From assembly GCA_033439265.1 (NCBI GenBank), contig JAVTVX010000001.1:1505501-1569500 (forward strand): DNA of 64,000 nucleotides, given 5' to 3'. This DNA comes from Dillenia suffruticosa (lineage: Eukaryota; Streptophyta; Magnoliopsida; Dilleniales; Dilleniaceae). This document shows positions 49,341 to 60,585 of the stretch, piece by piece (the stretch's first letter is position 1; each line of letters opens with the position of its first letter). The position numbers and the translations under genes were made by a program. A model generated the notes under the pieces. It had not been told where the DNA came from, made no database searches, and saw nothing but the letters and a program-made list of their open reading frames with translations.

Positions 49341-50060
49341 TTAAGAAGTTGAAGTAGAATTTAGCACCTTGACCTTTAATGTGTTTATCCTAGAGAAAGC
49401 TCACAGGAAAATCAGAGGGGTCCATTTTAGTTTTTCAGTTGACTAATAATATTTGGTTGTCACCTATATTTGAAATAAAATTTTGAAAACCAGTGCATAT
49501 TGATCTTGAAAATAATAACAATTTAATGATATAAACAAATATAGCCTGACTGTTGTGTATTCAGATAGAATCCATAGATAACTTCTATAATGCAGTCAAT
49601 TTTTTTAGTTGACTAATAATATTTGCCCATCACATATATTTAAATTAGTATTTTGAAAACAAATGTATCTTAATCTTGAAAATAATAACTCAACGATATA
49701 AACAAATATGGTTTGACAATTTTGAATTTTATATATGCATAAATAATAAAAAATTTATTTATCGATTCAAATAATTAAATTAATATTATCATAATACAAA
49801 AAATACAATACATAGCATTTTAAACAATATAAAATAATAAAATTAGTTGAAAATTAGGATCTAATCCTAACATCATTTAGCCGAGTCAACTTCTATGTCC
49901 AATAGTTTTGTTCGCCGGCTGATTATAAGTTACTTACTGGGTAATGATTATAAGTTAAATATTTTAATAGTTTGAAGGTTCTTCATCCTTTTTAAACAGC
50001 TGCCCTTTTTGAATGTTGTTTTATTCTGCTTTATTTTGACAAGTAGAAATTTTAAAATTC

Positions 50061-50065
<5 letters not shown>

Positions 50066-50104
<39 letters not shown>
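50066..50104. repeat. (GA)n microsatellite
   Basis: About 19 GA units. Confidence 0.9.
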
Positions 50105-50107
<3 letters not shown>

Positions 50108-50498
50108 CGTGAACTGGGGATGCTTGTTTTTGAGGTAGGCAACTTGAATTTGTCAACTTTGAAAGGAATGAAGAATTGTCTAAAATCCATCCGTCATCTA
50201 TGCGAATCAGGGTATTTAGAGCTGGTATATGCGATTTAGTCACTACTATTAAATGGTAAATGTATCAGACTTATGCTTTGCTATTCTTTGAAAATAAATT
50301 ATTTTTTGAATATTTAGTTAGCTCACATTTGTGTGCGGATCAAAATAATTTAACGATGTTGTTACCGATGAACATATTTATTTTTTGGTGCTGGAATCTA
50401 TATCTCTTGATGTCGATGGAAGCACCAATCAACGGAGACCAAGTATGTTAAGTCCCAGTTCAGCTGGCCCCGGCCATCAGATATGTATGAGAACTTTT

Positions 50499-51605
50499 CA
50501 CTTTTAGAAAATAACGTATCAGCGACGAAAATATCCATAATTGATAATCACAATTTGATCACTAAAGAGTATTAGCGACAGATTTTTTCCATCATTAAAT
50601 CTATCGTTGAAAATTACTCAGCTAAAAATTTCTGATGGAATATCATCTATCGCTAAATATCAACGATAGAAAAAATTCATCGCTAAAATATCAATCGCTG
50701 ATAGAAAAAAATATGTAAAAGTATTAGTGACATGGATTTTTTTCGTTACTGATTCTTGGAGCCCTTATGTGTGTGCACGCTCCTTCACGCGCCCCTATAA
50801 GGGCGCACCTTCTGGCTCTTGCGCGCTAGCCCCCCCCCCCACCCGTGCTCTGACTTCCTTTAATTTGAGAAATATGCCTCCAACTTGCCTCCATCTAGGT
50901 TTGATCCTGCGCACACGTAAAATGTTAGGAACACCACAACTACCGGACCACAATGAGATTACTAACATTATTCTTTTTTTTTATTTGTTTTCTTTATCTA
51001 ATAAATTTTTAATAATAATAAAATAATATAAATAATAATTTATTATAAAATAACAAAATAATAAAATGTTAGCCTAAAATAAAATAATAAAAATTAAAAA
51101 AATAAAATAATATTATTCTTCTACAAAATGAAATAAAAATAAAAAATTTTATCTTACTCTCATATTTTTTTCTTATCTCACTCTCATTTCTTTTTATTTT
51201 TAAAATCTTTACCTTGGGGAAATTTTTTTATTGAATATTCTCATGGAATTTTTTTAACTGTTTAAATTCGACATTGATTAAATTTACGCTAAATAAAGAA
51301 ATAAAATATTTTTTGATTAATTAAAATAGAATAGCAAAATTAATTTTTTATCTTACCCATTAAATTGAATAATAAAATAATAGAATAAAATAAAAAAATA
51401 AATAAAATAAAAAAATAAAAAAATAAAAAAATAAAAAATAAAAAAATAAAAAAATAAAAAAATAAAAAAATAAAAAAATAAAAAAAATAAAAAAAATAAA
51501 AAAAAGAAAAAAGAAAAATATCTGTCTTTAAAATTTTCTTCGGTAATTCGTTGTTAAAATTTCCGTCATTAAAAATTTCTACCACTAATCCGTCACTAAT
51601 AGTTA
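50499..51605 (+). mobile_element. CACTA-type non-autonomous element, left end degenerate
   Basis: It begins CACTTTTAGAAAATAACG (compare CACTACTAGAAAATAG at 8515), followed by GCGACGAAAA / CGTCGCTAA-type motifs (50520-50750), a GC-rich patch with a C11 run (50831-50841), a tRNA-promoter-like module (50896-50960) and an AT-rich core with an (A4-6T)n tract (51390-51510). The inner sequence 51170-51380 is the reverse complement of 53020-53190, so it is an inverted relative of the 52626-56809 element. No intact right terminus. Confidence 0.65.
51390..51515. repeat. (AAAAAT)n low-complexity tract
   Basis: Runs of A4-A6 broken by single T; its minus-strand translation is a Phe/Ile/Leu-rich artefact. 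Confidence 0.85.
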
Positions 51606-52560
51606 TATGAATTTAATCAAAAGTTCTGAAATTACTCCACGAACATAGTAGTGCAACCTTTCCTTTATCAGAAAAAAACAATGATTAGAATTTAATTTTC
51701 TATTAAAGTTGCTCAATTTTATTGGTATATTGTACTGAAAAATCTTTTTAACATTTAAGTAAACCACACAAATTGATGATATCGACATAAGATTTACATG
51801 GTTCAACGAAAAAGTATACAACAATGAGAGAGAAGAGTAAAGCCACATATGTAATAAAAAAAAAAATTGCGCGAAGCATGGAAAGTATAAGAGAGCAGTT
51901 GCCCAATATTCACCGTACACTCAAAACTTGATACAGGTACAGGTCGAATTTATACTGCTGATAAACTTTTAGAGTCAAGCAAGTAATTTTATTGAATCCT
52001 AAGAAAAATATTACATAAAATGTTTTAACAATAAAAATTAAGAGACAAAATTAAATAAAAAACATTGAAATTTGATATTTATTTTTCTATTATATAAACT
52101 TACATTCACTCTAAAATCAAATTAGAGTTCTTTTTTTTCAATTATTTTTCAATTATAGTTTGATAGTTGTATATCTTATATATGCATAAATAAAGTAAAA
52201 ATAACTAAATCAATTATTAATTTAATAAGAAAATAAAATGATTCATTGTCTTTTAGATAATACAAAATAATAAAATTAGTGGAAAATTAGAATCTTATCT
52301 TAACATGATTTGGTCTGACATAGATAATCTAACCCTAATGTTTCTGGAAAATTAGAAAATTAATTTAGAAATTGATTTTGAGCGCATATATATATTAGTA
52401 TCAAATCAAAAAAATTATTTTTGTTGAACCATAGCCTGTAATTTTAAAGAACCTAGAAATTTTAATTTGAAAAAAATATTTTGAAAATGAATAGTTTTGA
52501 AAATACGAAACGATACTGTTTGTGTAAAAAATTTGTGTTTCGATTCTAATCATTCATGTA
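51606..52560 (+). repeat. Segmental repeat, copy B (shorter)
   Basis: Begins GAATTTAATCAAAAGTTCTG and follows copies A/C through CCTTTCCTTTATCAG, TTGGTATATTGTACTGAAA, GCGCGAAGCATGG, to AAATACGAAACGATA. It lacks the central part with the SINE and doubled block. It lies between two CACTA elements that are mutually inverted. Confidence 0.75.
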
Positions 52561-52625
52561 ATCCAAGACTTGGGTTTGAATCTTAAAAGTGAAAAAAATT
52601 ATGTTAGGAGAGCTCCTTCTAAAGG
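52530..52625 (+). mobile_element. Truncated SINE (GTTGGGAGAGCTCC family)
   Basis: B-box-like TTGGGTTTGAATC and body ATGTTAGGAGAGCTCCTTCT as in 47395-47575; the 3' part is cut off by the CACTA sequence that starts at about 52626. Confidence 0.55.
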
Positions 52626-53324
52626 AAAAACTATCAGCAACGGATTAGAGACGAAAATTTTTCATTGCTAAATAATCCATCGCTAATAGTTGACCACGGT
52701 AAAGAAAATAAAATAAAAAAAAAACTATTAGCGACGGATTTTTAAGCAACTAAAAATTTCTATCGCTAATCCGTTGTTAATAGTATTCAAAGGTAAAAAA
52801 ATTTAAAAAAAAGGAACTATCAGTGACGGAAAATATCCATCGTTGATAGTTCCTTTTTTATTTTATTTTATTATTTTATGATTATTTTATTTATTTTTAT
52901 TTATTTTTATTTATTTTTATTTATTTTTATTTTATAATTTTTTCTTCTCTATTATTATTTAATAATTCTTTTTAAATTTTCTTTTATTTATTTTATTTTT
53001 TATTTTATTCTATTATTTTATCATTTAATTTATTGGGTAAATAAAAAAATAATTTGCTATTCTATCTTAATTAATCAAAAAATATTTTATTTCTTTATTT
53101 AACTCAAATTTAATCAATATCAAATTTAAACAGTTAGAAAAATTTAATCAATATCAAGGTAAAGAAAAAAAAAAGAGATGTGAGTGAGATAAAAAAAATT
53201 GTGAGATTAATATATTTTTTTTTTTAAAAGTGAGGATGAGATTAATATTAAAAAACAAAGTGAGAGTTAGATAATAAATAATAAAAAAAGAATATATTAG
53301 AGAATGAATTGTTGCATGATGGTT

Positions 53325-56150
53325 CACTACAAAAAAACACGATTTTAGCGACGAAAATTTTAGAAAAATTCGTCACTAAAAACATTAGTGACGGATTTAG
53401 CGACGAAAAATTTTTCGTCACTAATAACGCGTCGCAAAAATTTAGCGACAAAAAACATAAATCCGTCGCTAAAATAGCGACAAATTTAGCGACGAAAAAT
53501 TTTCATCACTAAATTTAGCGACGGATACAAAAAATCCGTCACTAATTTTAGCTACGGAAAATCCGTCGCTAAATTTAGCGACGGATCTGAGAAATCTGTC
53601 GCTAAATTATATGATATATAATAATTTTTTTATTTATTATATATATTTTATTTAATTATTATATTAATATTATATTTTATTTAATTAGCGACGGATCCAT
53701 GAATCCGTCGCTAAATTATATTATATACAATTATATATTTTATACATTTTATTTAATTATTATATTAATATTTTATTTTTATTTAATTAGCGACGAATGC
53801 TTATCCGTCGCTAACTTGCACCCGATGACACGCCTGCTCGCCCCAGCTGCCTTGCAAAAAATCCTTGAAAAAACCCTCAAAATGCCTATAGCCCGGTTCG
53901 AACACCTGCGCAAGAGTGAAATGTTAGAGTACCCAACCACCAGACCACATCTTACCTTTAGTTATATTTCTATTTTAAATTTACTTATTATCTAATTCTA
54001 AATATTAATTAAAGAAATAAAAGTTTATATCAAATAATAAAATGCTAATTAAAATAAACTAATAAATTAATTAAAAAATAAAAAATATTATTCTTTAAAA
54101 ATATTTAAAAAATAAAATAAGAAACTATTTAAAAAATAAAAAATATTATTTTGTAAAAAATAAAAAGAAAAAAGAAAAAAAATAAAATGCTAATTTAAAA
54201 TATTAAAAAATAATAAATATGATTATTTAATATAAATTAATAAAATAACAAAATAACAAAATAACAAAATAAAATAAAATATTAAATGTTAAAAAAAATT
54301 CGTTGCTAAATTCGTCGCTAAATAATAAAATATTTAAAAAATAAAAAATATTATTATTTAAAAATAAAAAAAAAATTTAAAAATAAAATGATAGTTTAAA
54401 ATATTAAAAAATAATAAATACGATTATTTAATATAAATTAATAAAATAACAAAAGAAAATAAAATATTAAATGTTAATTTTAAAAAAATTAAGCTTAGTG
54501 ACGAATTGTTGAATCCGTCGCTAAATCTGCGACGAATTTTTAGATCCGTCGCTAACTTAGCGACGGATTTCAGTATCCGTCGCTAAATTTAGCGACAGAT
54601 TTCGGAATTTGTCGCTAAATTTAGTGACAGATTATAATTCGTCGCTAAATCCGTCGCTAAATAGTAAAATATTTAAAAAATTATAAAATATTATTATTTA
54701 AAAATTAAAAATATTAAAAAAATAAAATGATAATTTAAAATATTATAAAATAATAAATATGATTATTTAATATAAATTAATAAAATAACAAAAGAATAAA
54801 AAATATTAAATGTTAATTTTAAAAAAATTAAGTTTAGCGACGGATCATTGAATCCGTCGCTAAATCAGCGACGAATGTTTAGATCCGTCGCTAAATCAGC
54901 GACGGATTCCTTAATTCGTCGCTAAATTTAGCGACGGATTTCTAATTTGTCGCTAAATCCGTCGCTAAATAATAAAATATTAAAAAAAAAAAAATTTTAG
55001 TTTTTAAAAAATGAAAATATAAAATAATAAAATTAAATGCTTATTTAAGATATTATAAAATATTAAATATGATTAGTTAATATAAATTAATAAAATAAAA
55101 GAATAATAAAATAAAATAAATGGATTACCGTTTATCAGTTGTTATCCGTCTCACTGTCGCCATCCTCCGAAAAATACTGTTTGATCTACTTGCCAGACGA
55201 GATAGATCTACTTGCCAGACGAGATAGATCGTCGGAAGTGAATGTATTATATATTGTATTTCTTACTGATGACAATAACGAATGAATATGATCAACTGAA
55301 CTTTCACAAACAATTGAACTATATAAGAGAATCGAATTGATGTAGAAGACAAAAACACGATGGTGAAATCGACAGCTGCGACTAATTGAAAATTATTTGT
55401 TATAGATTGGTTGAATTATTTATTATTAAAATTATCAAATTGATGAGGATTGTAATATTTAATATATATTTAATTCGATTTCGTTATTTAGAATATGTTA
55501 AAAAGAGAGATACGGTTAAAAATATTTCATAATAGAGTATAGAAGAAATTTTGTTCGGAAATTATTCATGAATTTTGATATTCCGATAATAAATTAGCTA
55601 CGATTTTAGCCACGAATATTTTATTTGTGGCTAATTAGCGACGAATTTTGTCACGAATATTTTTTTCTGGCTAATTAGTAACGAAATTAGCCACGAATTT
55701 TGGAGTTTGTTGCTAAATTTTGTGACAAATATTTTTACCGTGACTAATTAGCGACGAATTTAGCGACGAAAAATTTTTGTAGCTAATTAGTGATGAAATT
55801 TGTGACGAAATATTTTCGTCGCTAAATTTAGCGACGGATAAGAGTATTCGTGGCAAAATTTAGCCACGAAAATATTATTCGTCACAATTAGCGACGAATT
55901 TTGCAACGAAAAATTTTTCGTTACTAATTAGCGATGGAATTAGTGACAAAAATTTTTTCGTCCCCAATTAGCAACAAATTTAGTCACGAATAATCTATCC
56001 GTCGGAAATTTAGCTACGAATAATTTTTCGTCGCTAATTTCATAGCAAATTAGCGACAAAAAAAATTTTCGTCGCTAAATCTGTGGCAAAATAGTAACGA
56101 AATTTTTTCGTCGCTAAATTCCGTCGCTAAAACCGTGTTTTTTTGTAGTG
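53325..56150. mobile_element. Complete non-autonomous CACTA element, 2826 bp, GTT target duplication
   Basis: Terminal inverted repeats CACTACAAAAAAACACG at both ends, differing by one base in the first ~28, flanked by GTT on both sides (53322-53324, 56151-56153), the 3-bp duplication CACTA elements make. Subterminal blocks of GCGACGGAT/ATCCGTCGC motifs fill 53340-53820 and 55590-56140. The interior has a tRNA-promoter-like module (53891-53950), three to four composite units of about 310-335 bp (54175-55110), and a unique non-repetitive stretch (55110-55560) with a 22-bp perfect duplication at 55183-55226. No transposase frame is left, so it must move in trans. Termini and duplication are well kept, so it is fairly young. 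Confidence 0.92.
54175..55110. repeat. Composite tandem units of about 310-335 bp in the CACTA element
   Basis: Each unit runs from AAAATATTTAAAAAAT-type sequence through GATTATTTAATATAAATTAA to a block of CGACGGAT/ATCCGTCGCTAA motifs. Unit starts fall at about 54321, 54657 and 54966, with a partial unit before. Confidence 0.8.
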
Positions 56151-56219
56151 GTTGGATGACTCATATTCTATCTCGGAGGCATGGGTTTGATTCTGCGTGA
56201 AGATATATTTTTTGCAACA

Positions 56220-56550
56220 AAATGCAGGGTGCGCGGGGCGGGCAGGCGGGCAGGCGAACATGTGGAGTGTGAGGGTGCAGGATAAGGTGGCGTGTGTGAA
56301 GGCTCGGGTGAGGCAGGTATTTGGTCGCGTGCGCGCACTTGACGGTTCTAGAATTAGTGATGGAAAATATCCGTCGTTGATAGTGAATTGCGCGGAGCGG
56401 GAGGGCGGGCGACTGTGTGGAACGTGCGGGCATGTTCGCAGGATAGGGTGGCGCACGTGAAGGGGTGGGCGGGGTGGGTATTTGGGCGCGTGCTCATACT
56501 TGATGGTTCTAGAATTAGCGACAAAAAATATTCGTTGTTGATAATGAATT
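56220..56550. repeat. Two tandem ~165-bp GC-rich units
   Basis: 56222-56387 and 56388-56552 correspond along their length (GGCGGGC.., GCAGGATAAGGTGGCG / GCAGGATAGGGTGGCG, GGGTATTTGG, CTTGA.GGTTCTAGAATTAG). They differ at many sites, so this is an old duplication within the CACTA element. Confidence 0.85.
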
Positions 56551-56809
56551 ATAAGTGACGGAATTTTTAGCGACAAAAAAATTCCGTCGCTAATCTATCG
56601 TTGATATTTTTACATATTTTTTCTATCAACGATGGATTACCAACGGATTTTTTAGCGACGGATAATATTTCGTTGGTAATATTTAGTGGGTAATTTTCAG
56701 CGACGGATTTAGAGACAGAAAAAATCTATTGCTAAGACCCTTTAGCCAACGGATTTTTAGGTTTCAACGACAGATATTTTCGTCACTGATACCTAAATTT
56801 TTAGTAGTG

Positions 56810-58615
56810 TTGGTTATATTTCAAAATCCAAGTGCCAAGAAATGAATTCTTGACAAAGATGAGAGTAGGACCCAAAGGTGCTATGGAAGCACTAAGCTGG
56901 TAAGATACCCCTTTTGGACCTTGCTGTCCTTACCGTCCTTGCAATAATAAGCCAGTTTCTGTAAAATTGGTTGTCATTGGACTTTGGATGACTGCATAGG
57001 ATGAGAGAGAGAGAGAAGTGTACATGTTATTGTATGGAATTTAATCAAATATTCTAAATTGGGTAACCTGTCCTTTATCAGAAAAATCAGTGATTAGAAT
57101 TTAATTTCCTATTAGAGTTCCACAATTTTATTGGTATATTGTACTGAAAAATTCTTTAGTAAAATTTTTAATTATTTGCTAAGTACAATCTCTCGGTTGG
57201 CTTCTTTCAGCAAATTGCAGCACTTAGTTCATGATTCAATGGAAAAGTTGTTATAACATGTAGAGAGGAGCAAAGCCACATATGTGAAAAATATACGCGA
57301 AGCATGGAGAGTACAAGAGAGCGTTGCCCATTGTTCCCAATGCACCCAAAACTCAAAAGCACCAAAAACCTAAAAATTTGTACAGATCAAATTCGTACTA
57401 CAACGCAATTTGATAAATTTTTTGAATCATAAGAAAAATATTATAAAAAATGTTGTAAAAATAAAAATTAAGAGATAAAATTAAATAAAATCATTGAAAT
57501 TTTGATATTTATTTTTCAATTATATAAAATTAAATTAGAGTTATTTTGGCCATAAAAATAACAGCTCCTTTTCCCTCGCTTTCAACTATTTTACTTCTTC
57601 CGAAATTTACACGAGTTTTAATACAATTTTTAAAGAAAAACTCTGGGTACCATTGCTTAATGAATTACACATATATCCTAATGGTTTGACATCAGTACTC
57701 ATTAAGCAAAGTTTCGAATTTGAGTTTGTGTATAATGAAAACAGATAGCGGGAGAGATTTGCTTTTTAATGGATCAATCTGGGTCGAACTAGATTTATTC
57801 AAACTCAACATGATTATCAGATATCGATAGTTTATTAAAAAAAAACAGAAGAAGTTAAGGTAGAATATAGCACCTTGACCTTTAATGTGTTTATTACAGG
57901 AAAAACAGATCATGAGGGGTCCATTTTAGTTTTTTTTAGTTGACTAATAATATTTGGTTGTCACATATATTTAAAGTAAGATTTTGAAAACAAGTGCATA
58001 TTGGTCTTGAAAATAACAATAATTTAATGATATAAACAAATATAATCTGACTAAGATAGATTCCACATACAACTTTCATCATGGAGTAAATCTTTTTAGC
58101 TGACTAATAATATTTACGCGTCACATATATTTAAATTAGTATTTTGAAAACAAATACATCTAGTATTGAAAATAATAACTCAACGATATAAACAAATATA
58201 TTTTGACAATTTTGTATTTTATATATGAATAAATAATAAAAATTTTATTTATCTATTCAAATAATTAAATCAAATATTATCATAATATGAAAAAATAAAT
58301 AAATAGCATTTTAAACAATATAAAATAATAAAATTAGTTGAAAATTAGGATCCGATCCTAACATGATTTAGCTTGACTCAAATTGTATGATAACCAAACC
58401 CTAATGTTTATGAAGAATTAGAAAATTAATTCAGAGATTTACCAAATTTTGAAACTTTTGAAACCACATAATATATTAGTATCAATTTTAAAAATTATTT
58501 TTTATCAAACCCTAGAGTGTAATTTTGAAGAATCTAGAAATTTTAATTTAGAAAAAATATTTTAAAAATGAATAATTTTGAAAATACGAATGATATTGAG
58601 TGTTGGTTTAATATA
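56810..58615 (+). repeat. Segmental repeat, copy C
   Basis: Starts directly at the outer CACTA terminus with TTGGTTATATTTCAAAATCC and is collinear with copy A to the right end (GAAAATACGAATGATATT). Lacks the TRIM and the 48958-49165 SINE of copy A. Confidence 0.85.
57675..57840 (+). mobile_element. SINE (GTTTTACTCTTTAAGAGTC family)
   Basis: AATGGTTTGACATCAGTACTC and GTTTCGAATTTGAG as A- and B-box-like motifs; GGGAGAGATTTGCTTTTTAA; GTCGAACTAGATTTATT; CAACATGATTATCAG. Orthologous in position to the SINE at 49166 in copy A. Confidence 0.65.
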
Positions 58616-58929
58616 AAAATTCGTATCTCCGTTGTGGCCGCATCGAAACAAACTTGATTTAAAATCTACAAGAGTTACAATCTTAAATAATGGTGTGATA
58701 TCATCTCTTACATCTCATTTGCTTTAAGCAAGTTAACGAAACCCGATAGTTGTCAAAACCCTTCCACCTTTTGGTTTGCTCTGCAACATCAATTTCCACC
58801 TCACATGCAAGATCAAACCTATATGTAGAGGTAGGCTCTAAGCATTCAAGGCACACCATTCTCGTTTGGAGTAGGAGAGACCATTGTAACAAAAAAAAAA
58901 AGAAGCAAGAGAGAAAGAGATGATATGAG

Positions 58930-59122
58930 TGTGGAAACCAAATTCTTTTGGATTTAGTGGTCGGACACTCTACCCTTTTAATTAGAGATCTTGAGTTCAA
59001 ATCATGGGAATAGTGAAAAAGGATTTGGAAGAGTCAACTTTTAAAATGGGTCCCATAATACTCGAATCGGATTAGTCGGATAACATTCGGATACCCGTGG
59101 TGAAAACCGAAAAAAAAAAAAA
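58930..59122 (+). mobile_element. SINE (GTCAACTTTTAAAATG family)
   Basis: A-box-like TTTAGTGGTCGGACACTC, B-box-like TTGAGTTCAAATCATGGG, body GAGTCAACTTTTAAAATGGG and ATACTCGAATCGGATTAGTC, ending in A13. Better preserved than the copy at 44250. Confidence 0.72.
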
Positions 59123-59754
59123 TAAGTGAGGAAGTGCGGAGAGGAAGAAAGAAGTTTATAAAAAGAGGGAAGATTATGTTCTTACAGGGTAAAAGAAAGA
59201 AACAGAAAAAATGGGAAGAAGAGAGCAGGGAAGGTTCTGCCAGAAGGGGAAAACAAAATAGGAAAATTCAAGTTTTCTTTAAGGTTTGGTCACAATATCC
59301 TTTTTTAAAATTTTTTTTGTAAAACTTTCTCTTTTGAAAGATAATTTTAAAAACCATCATTTTCCATAAGTTTTTCATAAAAAAAAATAAAAATTTTATA
59401 ATATTCATTTTCTTCAGGAAGTTTGGGACAAAAATGTAATTTTTGAAACTTTGTGGGGCCAAGCTGTAATTTTGAAAGAAATTATTTTATTTAAGAAATA
59501 CTATCCGTAACTTTATATATTTTGAAAAACGATGCCAATATTAGGCTAAAAATATAAACTGACTTGAAAAATAAAAATTTCAAGAAAAATGTGTAACTCT
59601 TTGGACAGTGAGTATTAAGTGGCCCTTTTTTGTTTGACTTTGTAGTTAAGTATTAAACAACTCTCTTTTTGATAGTTTTTGTTAGCGTATCTATTAATCA
59701 ACTCTTTTTTATTTGAATTTGTTTTTTTTTTTTAATATTATATCAATTGATATC

Positions 59755-59925
59755 TTGAGTCATATTTTGACAAATTCGGTTCAGAATTTACAGTGATCCA
59801 TTTAAACGGATTACCCTCTCAACGTAGTTTACTTCATATCCAAATCGCGAGTTGAACTCATGATCTTGATTAAAAATTTAATATCATATCTCATTAGATC
59901 AATTGATTGTTGGTTTTTTATTTGA
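59755..59925 (-). mobile_element. SINE-like element, minus strand
   Basis: Minus strand: A-box-like ATTGATCTAATGAGATATG, B-box-like CATGAGTTCAACTCGCG, then GTTGAGAGGGTAATCCG. No second copy in the window was found, and the tail is unclear. Confidence 0.45.
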
Positions 59926-60384
59926 ATTTGTGAGTAGGTATTAAACTACTTTTTTTTTTTTTGTTTTTATTTGAGTAAGAATTAAACAATATCATTTTAT
60001 TGGTCTTAGTGTGTAAGTGTTAAACATCATCTCTTTATTTATCTTTAGTTGGCCATTGCCTATTGAAAACCTAATCTCTAGGTTAGCTATTGGTTATTAT
60101 TGCTATTTCAGGTAAATTATTGTCTATTGTTACCAAACCTCTGTGTTGACCGGTGGTTCTGATAATTTTGATATCTATGATAACTCGAATCCATTGTAAT
60201 TTATTTTTTGTCTTTTGATTGATATTTCTTTAATTATTTATTTTCTATATTGTTTTAATATTAACGAATTCCTATAACTCAACCTTTTTTTTCGCGTTTC
60301 TTTTCATGCAAACGCTTGCTAGTAAGCCTAGAGTTTAAAATGAAATGTTTTATTATTATTATTTTTTTAAAATTATGGATATAT

Positions 60385-60585
60385 TTTTTTTTGTACTATG
60401 GTTAGACCACCAACTCAGTATCCAGGACTTCGTCCCTACTAATCTAGGTTGATCACTTGCAAGGCCTAATTAAGGGGACAGGTCTCCCAACACTGATTTT
60501 TTCATTCTCATGAGAGTTCAAACTCCCGACCATGATTAAGGTGTGTCAGTTTTCAAACTAACTGAACTATCAGACATTAATTACA
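60385..60585 (-). mobile_element. SINE (GACCTGTCTCCC family), minus strand
   Basis: Minus strand: A-box-like ATAGTTCAGTTAG, B-box-like GGTCGGGAGTTTGAACTC, body TTGGGAGACCTGTCCCCTTA, GACGAAGTCCTGGATACTGA, and an A-rich tail (poly-T near 60381-60392). Same family as 8035 and 48958. Confidence 0.72.

Larger units (their letters stand above)
47617..49890 (+). repeat. Segmental repeat, copy A (non-coding)
   Basis: Collinear with copy C (56810-58615) and in part with copy B (51606-52560). Shared landmarks: TTGGTTATAT..AAATCCAAGTGCCAAGAA at the left; TTTCCTTTATCAGAAAAA; TATTGGTATATTGTACTGAA; CGCGAAGCATGGAGAGTA; AACAGCTCCTTTT; a doubled TTGACTAATAATATTT block; AAAATTAGGATC..GATCCTAACAT at the right. 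It carries a TRIM, a 34-bp tandem duplication and a SINE that copy C lacks. Confidence 0.85.
52626..56809 (-). mobile_element. Older CACTA element, interrupted by a younger CACTA
   Basis: The right end on the minus strand reads CACTACTAAAAATTTAGG, followed by GTGACG and GCGACGGAT motif blocks (56510-56790). Inward come two copies of a ~165-bp GC-rich unit (56220-56550), a tRNA-promoter-like module (about 56152-56205), and then, beyond the nested element (53325-56150), an AT-rich core and a left motif block (52630-52850). The left terminus is not recognisable. Core sequence matches 51170-51380 inversely. No transposase. Confidence 0.7.

Noticed and set aside
51340-51585. 81-codon minus-strand frame rich in Phe, Ile and Leu
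   Set aside because: A translation of the (AAAAAT)n tract; no gene.
53390-56140. Regular short repeats with spacers, considered as a CRISPR-like or satellite array
   Set aside because: Plant nuclear context; motifs alternate in orientation (GCGACGGAT / ATCCGTCGC) and are bounded by CACTA termini with a target duplication, so they are subterminal transposon motifs.
58701-59000. 99-codon minus-strand frame with some protein-like stretches (LECLEPTSTYRFDLACEVEI)
   Set aside because: Overlaps a SINE at its start, no splice context, no family recognised, no support beyond openness.
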